Source of the DNA: a virus
Virus record (IMG/VR): IMGVR_UViG_3300046501_000552
Span: 1 to 64,000 of that record
Reading direction: 5' to 3' (one strand)
Length of the DNA stretch: 64,000 nt
A model generated the notes under the pieces. That model did no database searches, was not told the DNA's origin, and worked only from the letters and a program-made list of their open reading frames with translations. Below, one piece after another: positions 57,519-64,000 of this stretch. The translations under genes and the position numbers were made by a program. Numbering within the stretch: position 1 is the stretch's first letter; each line of letters starts with the position of its first letter.

Positions 57519-60383
57519 ATGTCCAAAGCGTTGAAGGAAGCCATTGCGCTTGCTGGCAGTGGCAAACGCTACTCGGCGATGTCCCTGGTTCGTCAAGACC
57601 CAGGCATGGCCGCCACCATCAGCAAGATGGTCCATGGCAAAACGCCTCCCCGGTACGACAGCTCTGGAAACATGACGACGGACAATCCGTCGATCCAGGC
57701 ATTGAAGAACGTCTCGGATAATACGGTTCAAAACATCTCGGACGCACAGACTGTGCTCCAGACGTTGCCTGAACTCGAACTGGCGATCCAGATCCTCGTG
57801 TCCTCGGTACTTTCACCGAAAGACATGATGACCGTGGAGCTGACATATAAAGCTCCGGAGAACCTGGTCCCGCCGGAAGTGAACACGGCAATGACCAATC
57901 GTGTTCGCGTCCATTTTGAACAGAACTATAAAATAAAGCAGGTCCTTCCTCGGATGCTGCGTGACGTTCTGGCTGAGACGGGCTCGTATCCGGTCGCGGT
58001 GATTCCCGAGAACTCGATTGACGATGTGATCAACTCCAATCGTAAAGTGTCGATGGAGTCGCTCGTCGAGCACTTTCACAACGATGGTCGGATTAAGCCG
58101 CTGGGTCTGCTCGGTCCGGTCACCAAGACCAAGCCCACGCAAGTGCGTCAGGGTGCCGCACTCTCGATGGAGTCGCTCGAGACGTTCAAGTTCGACACGA
58201 CCTATCGCACCGATGTGACGCTTGAGAAAGCGTTCGATAACGTCGCGCAGGAAACCTATACGACGGTGACCGATAACCCGTCGTTGCTCAAGGTGCCAAT
58301 GCTGCACCAGAAGATCCGCGAAAGCCGGGTGATGGATCTGTTGGGTGCCCGTAACGGTCTGTCGCGCGGGATGAAGCTGGCGAGCGAAGCGTACGGCGCG
58401 CAGAACCCGACGCATCAGGTGCAACAGCATAAGCCCAATGACCGGGAACTGGCGGGGATGATCTATCGGGATCGCAACTACCAGTACAAACCGATCACTA
58501 CGCTGAAAACCCAAGAGCAGCTTAATCGCCGCACGGTGGGTGCGCCGCTCATCATGCACTTGCCCTCGGAAGCGGTGATTCCGGTGTTTGTGCCGGGTAA
58601 CGTTGAGCAGCACGTGGGCTTCTTCATTCTGATCGATGAAGACGGTCACCCGATCCAGCGTATTGCCGACATCGATTACTACCAGCAACTGAACGCGCGG
58701 ATGAATTCCGGTGGTTCGTTCCCTTCGGCCATGCTGCAAAAGGTCAAGGCGAACATGCAGGGGTTCGATAACACCAATAACGCCCACCTCGATTACTCGG
58801 CACGCGTGTACGGTGAAATGATCGAGCAGGATCTGCTCGCTCGCCTGCGTAATGGCGTGTACGGCAACGGCGTGGCACTGGCTAAGCGCGAAGAAGTGTA
58901 CCGCATCATGTTTGCACGAGCGCTCGCTAAGCAACACACGCAGCTGCTCTTCATGCCGATCGAGTTCATGACGTACTTCGCGCTGCGCTATAACGGCGAC
59001 GGCATGGGTAAGTCGATGCTCGATGACTTGAAGATCATCAATTCGCTGCGCTCGATGCTCTTGTTTGCCAACGTGATGGCGGCCGTCAAGAACTCGATGG
59101 GTCGCACCGAGGTCAAGATCAAGATGGATGAGCACGATCCTGATCCGCAGAAGACCTTTGAGCGCGTGGTGCATGAAATCTTGCGCAGCCGTCAGCAAGC
59201 ATTCCCGGTGGGCACCAACTCGCCGATGGACATCGTTGACTGGGTGCAGCGTGCGGGCTTTGAGTTTGTACCGGAAGGTCATCCTGGACTCCCGGACATG
59301 ACGGTGGAGTTTGGGGAAAAGAACACCAGCTACGTGAAGCCTGATACGGAGCTCGATGATGATCTGCGTAAGCGCTCGATCATGGGCCTGGGTCTTACGC
59401 CGCAGTCCGTTGATGCGGCCTTCGAAGCGGAGTTCGCCACCTCGGTCCTGACTAACAACATCCTCTTGTCCAAGCGGGTGATGAACATTCAAGAAGTGAT
59501 TGAGCCGCAACTGGCCGATCACGTGCGTAAGGTCATGATGAACGATGAAGAGCTCGTTCGTGATCTGCGGGCGATTCTGGAGGCGAGCGCCGATAAGCTG
59601 CTTGAGCGCTTGAAGAAGCAAGACGAGGCCCATAAGGACGATCCGACGTACCGCTCGCATCTGGGCGGTCAGCCGAAGGAATTGGTGATTCAGCAGCTCC
59701 TGTACGACTTTGTGATGGGCCTGGAAGTCAGCCTGCCGAAGCCGAACAGCGTGACGCTGGAGAACCAGCTGGCGGCAATGGATACGTACTCGAAGTCGCT
59801 CGATCAGGGGCTCGACTACTACATCTCGACGAACTTCCTCACGTCCGACACCGCGGGCGATCTCGGTAACTACGCGGGTTCGCTCAAGGAGATGGCCAAG
59901 GCCTACTTCATGCGTAAGTGGATGGGTGAGAATGGCGTGCTGCCGGAGCTCTCCGATCTGAACACGCTCGACGATGACGGCAAGCCGAAGCTCAACCTGT
60001 GGGACGCGTTCCAGGATCACACCAGCAACATGATCCTGAGCATGGACCACTTCATGAACGGCATGAAGCCGATCAAGGATGCAGCGGGGCTAAACAACGC
60101 CAAGCGTCAAGCAACCGACCAGAACAGCGGTGGGATGGGAGGCGGGATGGGTGACATGGGTGGCGGCAGCATGGGTGGCGGCATGTCCATGGGTGGTGAC
60201 ACCGGTTTGGGTGGGTTGGGTGGCGGTGATGACTTTGGGGGCGGTGGTTTCAACATGGGTGGTGCAGGGGGCGGTGACGATCCCTTTAACCTCGGTGGCG
60301 GAGCCAGCACGACCGATGAGTCGCCTTTGAATCCGGAAGATGACAAGCCGGAAGATCAGGGTGCTGCAGAACCGCAAGTCTAA
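57519..60383 (+). CDS. portal protein, 954 aa
   Basis: Portal-like plan: helical N-terminus, then LPELELAIQILVSSVLSPKDMMTVEL (about 85-110) resembling the conserved early portal helix of T4 gp20-type proteins. It continues with a beta-rich middle, long stem and clip helices (MGKSMLDDLKIINSLRSMLL, HEILRSRQQAFPVGTNSPMD, about 485-580), and a C-terminal helical part. Residues about 870-925 are an unusual Gly/Met-rich stretch (MGGGMGDMGGGSMGGGMSMG), followed by an acidic tail. The portal forms the DNA gate at the head vertex. The length is close to other jumbo phage portals. GAGG precedes ATG by five bases. A bidirectional hairpin follows the stop. Confidence 0.7.
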   Translation: MSKALKEAIALAGSGKRYSAMSLVRQDPGMAATISKMVHGKTPPRYDSSGNMTTDNPSIQALKNVSDNTVQNISDAQTVLQTLPELELAIQILVSSVLSPKDMMTVELTYKAPENLVPPEVNTAMTNRVRVHFEQNYKIKQVLPRMLRDVLAETGSYPVAVIPENSIDDVINSNRKVSMESLVEHFHNDGRIKPLGLLGPVTKTKPTQVRQGAALSMESLETFKFDTTYRTDVTLEKAFDNVAQETYTTVTDNPSLLKVPMLHQKIRESRVMDLLGARNGLSRGMKLASEAYGAQNPTHQVQQHKPNDRELAGMIYRDRNYQYKPITTLKTQEQLNRRTVGAPLIMHLPSEAVIPVFVPGNVEQHVGFFILIDEDGHPIQRIADIDYYQQLNARMNSGGSFPSAMLQKVKANMQGFDNTNNAHLDYSARVYGEMIEQDLLARLRNGVYGNGVALAKREEVYRIMFARALAKQHTQLLFMPIEFMTYFALRYNGDGMGKSMLDDLKIINSLRSMLLFANVMAAVKNSMGRTEVKIKMDEHDPDPQKTFERVVHEILRSRQQAFPVGTNSPMDIVDWVQRAGFEFVPEGHPGLPDMTVEFGEKNTSYVKPDTELDDDLRKRSIMGLGLTPQSVDAAFEAEFATSVLTNNILLSKRVMNIQEVIEPQLADHVRKVMMNDEELVRDLRAILEASADKLLERLKKQDEAHKDDPTYRSHLGGQPKELVIQQLLYDFVMGLEVSLPKPNSVTLENQLAAMDTYSKSLDQGLDYYISTNFLTSDTAGDLGNYAGSLKEMAKAYFMRKWMGENGVLPELSDLNTLDDDGKPKLNLWDAFQDHTSNMILSMDHFMNGMKPIKDAAGLNNAKRQATDQNSGGMGGGMGDMGGGSMGGGMSMGGDTGLGGLGGGDDFGGGGFNMGGAGGGDDPFNLGGGASTTDESPLNPEDDKPEDQGAAEPQV

Positions 60384-60387
60384 GACC

Positions 60388-60440
60388 AAAAAAAAAGAGC
60401 GTCATAAGCCCCCAGGCTTTCGCCTGGGGGTCTATGCCGT
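60388..60440. terminator. bidirectional hairpin at a convergent gene junction
   Basis: Perfect 9-bp stem CCCCCAGGC/GCCTGGGGG with a four-base loop; flanks CGTCATAAG and TCTATGCCG. On the minus strand CTTATGACGCTC and nine Ts follow (60388-60396), so it is a good terminator for the gene at 60503-61972. Between genes ending at 60383 and 60503. Confidence 0.8.
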
Positions 60441-60502
60441 CTTTAAGACGTGTCGAGCACGCCGTTTGGATTTGTTATTATTGGCCCCATCGCACGGCCC
60501 CG

Positions 60503-61972
60503 TTAATCACCCGTCTTAGGCAAATCCACCTGTCCGTTGTTGTTTACATCGGCGACCCTGGTCAGGTTCTGTGACAGCATCATCTCTTCGGCTTGAAGCA
60601 ACGCCTCCGCTGGTTTGCAGATGGTCATCCCACGGCGGGAATCCGGGTAGCTCTTCCACACGTCGAGATCAGCGATGCGTTCCATCTGATCTTTCAACAC
60701 CGGATCAGCAGGCGAAGCTATGGGTGCAACACCGCCCGGCCACAGTCCTGCGTCGTCGATGTGCATGACGGAGCGGCTCATCCCACGTGGTTGCTTGACA
60801 ACCGTATCGCCTTGAGCCTGTTCGAAGATGGTGTCGACTTCTTGTTGGGTCTGGAGCATTTCGGCTTCTATCTTCCAGCGCACCCCGCACTGCTCATCGA
60901 ACACCAGATCGACTGGGAGGTTCGAATAGTCCAACGCCAAGTGGCCGCCGAGGTGAGCCGTACGAATGAACGGACGTGCGCGTACCAGCATCTGATTACG
61001 CGTTTCACCGGTGAGCGGATGGATCTGCATCTGGTACTTGAAACCCGACTCCAGTTCGCCATTGTGATCCCCGTTATCTTGCCCCAGCGGATGACCCAGG
61101 ACAGTACCACCGAACTCTGCAGGCCACCCTCCTTCAGGCCTGAAAACACGCGCATCGGTGGCCCGCACCGCGAAGTGGTTCTTGGTGATGTCTTCCAAGG
61201 TTTCCAGGATCGGTGAAGACTCCCGGACTTGTTGGCTCGTCATGGTCAGCAACGCATCCCCACCGGCTGAAGCCAGCGCACCATGGGTTTTCCGATCGAA
61301 GAGTGGTGTGCCAATGCGCAGTTCATCGTCTTTAGCAGCTTCTGCCAACCCCAGGAAGCTCTGCACGCTTCGATCCGCGTAATCATCCCCCTTCAGGCGA
61401 GCTTCAGCTTCCGCGATCATTTCGTCACGCGTCTTGTGCGGCAACAATGCAGCGCTCGCGTTCAGGGCGTTGGGATTAGCTTGCCGAGCTTGCTCCAGAA
61501 TTTCCCTGGTGCTGGGGCGCAAACGCAACTTTGCTGGCAGCTTGGCTGAACCGAGCCCGTAATGGCGCTCCATGACCTCGGCAGTTGAGAAGCCATGCGG
61601 TTCATCAGTCATCGGTTGCCCCCGACCCATTTCGTAGTCAATGTGCTCCTGGTTGGAGAATATCGGCGTGTACTGGTCCGGCTTGGCTTTCCAGCGACGT
61701 GGGTTTTCGGACACGCCTTCTGCGATGAAGGGCCGTGGCGTGTTGCGCTCGACGAACACAAACTCAGTGTCCTTCCAGAAGTTGTGAGCGACGGCCTCTT
61801 CGATGATGCGCCGCCCTTCAGCTTCTTCGAACTGAATACCACTGTCGTTGAGGAAGGTGATCTGGGCGTCTTCGATGCCGTTCTGCTTGAGGAAGTCAGC
61901 GAAGGCAAATGCCAGCAGCGTCTTGCCTGTGCCGCAGAAACCATCGATGGTGATACGGATTTCCTTTTTCAT
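60503..61972 (-). CDS. P-loop NTPase with large unknown C-terminal part, 489 aa
   Basis: MKKEIRITIDGFCGTGKTLL: Walker A GFCGTGKT at residues 11-18, followed by an ATPase-like helix (AFAFADFLKQNGIED). Residues about 25-125 may complete a small kinase-type core (EFVFVERNTPRPFIAEG as possible Walker B strand). The remaining 360 residues are charged and Gln/Glu/Asp-rich without a recognised fold, including MTSQQVRESSPILETLEDIT and a polar C-terminus. This composition is not typical of a helicase or terminase. The role is unknown. It lies 23 bases after the next upstream gene. Confidence 0.6.
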   Translation of the reverse strand: MKKEIRITIDGFCGTGKTLLAFAFADFLKQNGIEDAQITFLNDSGIQFEEAEGRRIIEEAVAHNFWKDTEFVFVERNTPRPFIAEGVSENPRRWKAKPDQYTPIFSNQEHIDYEMGRGQPMTDEPHGFSTAEVMERHYGLGSAKLPAKLRLRPSTREILEQARQANPNALNASAALLPHKTRDEMIAEAEARLKGDDYADRSVQSFLGLAEAAKDDELRIGTPLFDRKTHGALASAGGDALLTMTSQQVRESSPILETLEDITKNHFAVRATDARVFRPEGGWPAEFGGTVLGHPLGQDNGDHNGELESGFKYQMQIHPLTGETRNQMLVRARPFIRTAHLGGHLALDYSNLPVDLVFDEQCGVRWKIEAEMLQTQQEVDTIFEQAQGDTVVKQPRGMSRSVMHIDDAGLWPGGVAPIASPADPVLKDQMERIADLDVWKSYPDSRRGMTICKPAEALLQAEEMMLSQNLTRVADVNNNGQVDLPKTGD

Positions 61973-61995
61973 CCTGTTCTCCTGAAAGCGTTACG

Positions 61996-62499
61996 TTAAG
62001 CGGTGGCGTGCTCGATCTCTTGCAACAAGGCGCGGTCCCCGAGGCGAAAGCCCGCGTTGATGATAAGACCTAGCACGCTGTTGGGCGTCGGTTCCCCCAC
62101 GCCGTCGAGCCAGCGCTGATACTCGGCGGCCCCTTCGGTGTATTCTTGCGTGAGCTCGCCGTAGCCGAGCCAGCTAATCATGTCCGCCAGGGCACGCTCC
62201 TGTTCCCGCGCACGATTGTAAAAACGCGGGGCGTACTCTTGCGAGGCCGAGCGCATAAAGCGCACTTCAAAGAAGCCCGTGAACTGCCGCGCCCGGATAC
62301 GCACCTCGCGTTCAGCGGCTTCGCTGCCCGAGGTTGCGCCGAAGCGAATTTCCATATCACCCCATCCCGTCGAGGCATACAGCTTTTCCTTTACCGTGCC
62401 CAAGGGGAAGACCTTCTTCGAGATGATCTGGGAGTTCAAAGCCTCGATCAGCTTGACGCCGAATTCGTTACCGGCATTGGTGAAATCAAAGAGTTCCAT
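61996..62499 (-). CDS. hypothetical protein, 167 aa
   Basis: MELFDFTNAGNEFGVKLIEA at ATG 62499, preferred over a TTG four codons upstream. Mixed alpha/beta, basic in the middle (REVRIRARQFTGFFEVRFMR) with aromatic/charged helices (NRAREQERALADMISWLGYG). No domain recognised. Lies between the three tandem paralogues upstream and the P-loop gene downstream, so it may work with them. A small hairpin separates it from the paralogues. Confidence 0.57.
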   Translation of the reverse strand: MELFDFTNAGNEFGVKLIEALNSQIISKKVFPLGTVKEKLYASTGWGDMEIRFGATSGSEAAEREVRIRARQFTGFFEVRFMRSASQEYAPRFYNRAREQERALADMISWLGYGELTQEYTEGAAEYQRWLDGVGEPTPNSVLGLIINAGFRLGDRALLQEIEHATA

Positions 62500-62534
62500 G
62501 TTTTTATTCAACTAAGACATAAGCGTTATAAGTA

Positions 62535-62558
62535 GCGAGGAAGCCGTAGCCTCCTCGC
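62535..62558 (-). terminator. hairpin between two minus-strand genes
   Basis: Stem GCGAGGA/TCCTCGC (7 bp) with a 10-base loop, 18 bases after the last paralogue's stop. The minus strand continues with TACTTATAACGCTTATGTC, recalling the arms of the convergent-junction hairpins. Confidence 0.5.
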
Positions 62559-62575
62559 CGGTAAGAAAAGCAGGG

Positions 62576-62989
62576 TTACAGCGCGCGGGCTGGTTCGACA
62601 ATACAGCCGTCGAGGACCAGCGCTTCTTCAGCCGTGATGCCTTCCTGACCGATCGCACCCAGTGAAAGCGGGCGTGGTTCGGACAAAAAGCCCATGCCGT
62701 CGGTGTTGATCTCAGCCACGTTGGCATTTTCCCGACTGACCACCGTGACCGGTGCATCAAACAACTGCGGATTCGCATCCCGCATGGCGTCAAGCAGCGT
62801 GTCAGGCTGCTCGTCTATCCCTTGGGTGCTGGTCCAGGCTCTAAAGCCAGGCGTATCGGCCTGAATGTTGGCCACGGTGACATTATTAAAGCCATACGTG
62901 TCCTTCAGTGCTTGACCAATTGCCCGACCCACAAGCTCCGCAGCCTTGCCATCGGGGCTTTCCACCACGATGTTCACAGGTGCGTCCAT
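62576..62989 (-). CDS. paralogue family member C, 137 aa, unknown function
   Basis: One of three adjacent related genes. Shared pattern: an N-terminal strand and helix (VNIVVESPDGKAAELVGRAI), GFNNVTVANIQ, then DTLLDAMRDANPQLFDAPVTVVS. This version has an extra tail (GFLSEPRPLSLGAIGQEGIT, EALVLDGCIVEPARAL). The last part resembles the end of the small gene at 63846. A very strong ribosome site (GGGAGGGAAA) precedes ATG 62989. The core fold looks like a small alpha/beta sandwich; no known family was recognised. Confidence 0.6.
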   Translation of the reverse strand: MDAPVNIVVESPDGKAAELVGRAIGQALKDTYGFNNVTVANIQADTPGFRAWTSTQGIDEQPDTLLDAMRDANPQLFDAPVTVVSRENANVAEINTDGMGFLSEPRPLSLGAIGQEGITAEEALVLDGCIVEPARAL

Positions 62990-63001
62990 TTTCCCTCCCT
63001 T

Positions 63002-63370
63002 TTAATCGCGTTCGTTCACCTCGTCACGATCCAGTTCGAGCGCGACTTCCAGATCCGCCGCTTCGTTGGGTGGCAGATCCATCTCCACTTCGAGCTCCGG
63101 CTCCAGACACGCACTCACCACTTCGATACGACGATGGAAGAGCGCCGGATTGGCGTCTGCCATCGCATCGAGCAACGACTTACCTTGCTCGAAGTCCGTT
63201 TGCGGGTCACCCACGGCTTCGCTACTCACATCCGCATGATGAGTAACGGTGACGTTGGTGAAGCCGACGTTCTGGATCGCGTGTCCCACCACCTTACCGA
63301 GCGCCAGCGCGAGTTCGTTGTTATCCGACTCGATGACTACGCTGGCAACCGCGTCTTCTTGCTGTTCCAT
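63002..63370 (-). CDS. paralogue family member B, 122 aa, unknown function
   Basis: Same core as its neighbours: VASVVIESDNNELALALGKV, GFTNVTVTHHADVSS, then KSLLDAMADANPALFHRRIEVVS. It ends in a strongly acidic helix (LEPELEVEMDLPPNEAADLE). AAGGAGGAAGGAC precedes ATG 63370, close to the ideal ribosome site, so high expression is likely. Core similarity to members A and C is about one third identity by eye over 60-70 residues. Confidence 0.6.
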   Translation of the reverse strand: MEQQEDAVASVVIESDNNELALALGKVVGHAIQNVGFTNVTVTHHADVSSEAVGDPQTDFEQGKSLLDAMADANPALFHRRIEVVSACLEPELEVEMDLPPNEAADLEVALELDRDEVNERD

Positions 63371-63400
63371 GTCCTTCCTCCTTGTTTTTACTGCGTCATT

Positions 63401-63814
63401 TTACTGCACGATGACCGTAGCTGCTTCGGGCTTGCTCACCCGGATCGCATCGTTCAGACCTGCGCCGTCGCCGAGTTCTTCCTTGGCGTCTTCAATCATG
63501 TCCGTGACGAGATCCAGTGCTGCACTGCCGCCCGCGGTGGCAATGACGGCGATGGGTGCATCGAAGAGCTGCGGGTTTAGGGCCTTCATCGAGCCGAGGA
63601 GCGTGTCCGCGTTCGAGAGGTCCACATCCACACGCGTCGGATCGTCGCTCTTGTCGACATGGATCGCCACGTTGGTGAAACCTGCGTCCGAGAGGCCTTT
63701 ATTGACCGCGACGGCAATCGCCTGTCGCTGGCTGATGTTGTCTGACGCGATGATGACACCCGCACCGCTGTCATTCTTGGTTACGTCGTTCATAATGCGA
63801 GCAAATTCCTTCAT
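63401..63814 (-). CDS. paralogue family member A, 137 aa, unknown function
   Basis: Core: GAGVIIASDNISQRQAIAVAVNKGLSDAGFTNVAIHV, then NADTLLGSMKALNPQLFDAPIAVIA, the family signature (NPxLF). The C-terminal helix is acidic (LVTDMIEDAKEELGDGAGLN). ATG 63814 with AGGAACGG upstream; an internal ATG at 63793 is also possible. The first gene of the three, 31 bases downstream of the gene at the window edge. Confidence 0.6.
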   Translation of the reverse strand: MKEFARIMNDVTKNDSGAGVIIASDNISQRQAIAVAVNKGLSDAGFTNVAIHVDKSDDPTRVDVDLSNADTLLGSMKALNPQLFDAPIAVIATAGGSAALDLVTDMIEDAKEELGDGAGLNDAIRVSKPEAATVIVQ

Positions 63815-63845
63815 GATACCGTTCCTGTTCGTGATGGGTTTTTTG

Positions 63846-63992
63846 TTAGACGAGAACTTCGTCGAGTAGCACTGCTTTTGGTGCTACAAACGTGGCGAGG
63901 TCAATGATCGTGCCATCTTTCAGACGACCTTGACCGGGCTGGAGTTCGGGCGCATCGCCCGAGAGTTCTGTCATGTCGATGTGGTCAGCCAT
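63846..63992 (-). CDS. small protein or 3' end of a gene at the window edge (48 aa visible)
   Basis: MADHIDMTELSGDAPELQPG then KDGTIIDLATFVAPKAVLLDEVLV. ATG 63992 is a candidate start eight bases from the window end, but the frame stays open to the edge, so the gene may be longer. The end (VAPKAVLLDEVLV) resembles the C-terminal tail of paralogue C (ITAEEALVLDGCIV), suggesting it is a partner or fragment of that family. Confidence 0.45.
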   Translation of the reverse strand: MADHIDMTELSGDAPELQPGQGRLKDGTIIDLATFVAPKAVLLDEVLV

Positions 63993-64000
63993 CGTGCTCA

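Noticed and set aside
57813-60050. A 745-codon open frame antisense to the portal gene
   Set aside because: Arg/His/Leu-rich shadow with no domain; the plus-strand portal has portal-like motifs and a ribosome site.
1-64000. CRISPR arrays, tRNA genes, integrase, IS elements, phage tubulin or nuclear shell protein
   Set aside because: None could be recognised on either strand; absence from this window says nothing about the rest of the genome.

Overview
The window looks like part of the genome of a large, virulent, contractile- or long-tailed phage ('jumbo' phage) of a Gram-negative host, most like the phiKZ-type group. The evidence: (i) multisubunit RNA polymerase genes (a beta' N-terminal half with the catalytic DFDGD motif, a 1,512-residue beta-like protein ending in the beta double-psi barrel, and a separate beta C-terminal piece); (ii) two exact copies of the AT-rich octamer TATATTAC, known as the early promoter core in phiKZ; (iii) virion genes (portal, prohead protease, tape-measure-like protein with a GH19 domain, fibres with S74 and SPRY-like domains, many structural proteins without cellular relatives); (iv) lipoprotein/inner-membrane pairs that look like spanins. 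No tRNA, rRNA, CRISPR array, integrase or IS element was seen. The host cannot be named from this sequence; base composition by eye is moderately GC-rich.

Layout. 1-4.5 kb (minus strand): probable early/middle block behind a TATATTAC promoter, with a DRB0094-type RNA ligase (cut by the window edge), a DUF488-like protein, a GIY-YIG homing endonuclease flanked by a duplicated gene fragment, and small unknown genes. 4.5-14 kb (minus): prohead protease, unknown genes and the RNA polymerase pair. 14.1-22.6 kb (plus): tape-measure/GH19 protein and a large virion protein. 22.6-26.1 kb (minus): a virion-like protein and three small genes, one NADAR-like, behind a second TATATTAC. 26.7-32.2 kb (minus): a dense block of overlapping genes including the beta C-terminal piece, an YspA/SLOG-like protein, a small GIY-YIG protein, a zinc-ribbon microprotein and a RecA/DnaB-like ATPase. 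33.3-37 kb (minus): a GIY-YIG/RNase HI reading frame and a lipoprotein/membrane-protein pair. 37-50.2 kb (mostly plus): structural proteins, an SbcC/gp46-like ATPase and the fibre cluster. 50.3-57.5 kb (minus): CYTH-like protein, lysis-like cassette, RuvC-like resolvase, two structural proteins. 57.5-60.4 kb (plus): portal. 60.5-64 kb (minus): P-loop ATPase and three tandem paralogues of unknown function.

How it fits together. The polymerase subunits would transcribe phage genes independently of the host. RNase H, RuvC, SbcC and the RecA-like ATPase form a replication/recombination set; protease, portal, tape measure and fibres build the virion; spanin-like pairs would finish lysis. All seven convergent gene junctions carry a hairpin; six of these have unequal flanking arms (CGGCATA-like on one side, CGTCATA-like on the other, reading towards the stem) and one has a single arm. 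This looks like a genome-specific regulatory family.

Coding density is very high. No stretch over about 200 bases lacks a gene; the longest gaps (4352-4547, 26049-26198, 32235-32375, 33698-33841) hold promoters, hairpins or nothing I can recognise. Many genes could be placed only as unknown or virion-like; those calls rest on composition and neighbourhood, not on recognised domains.
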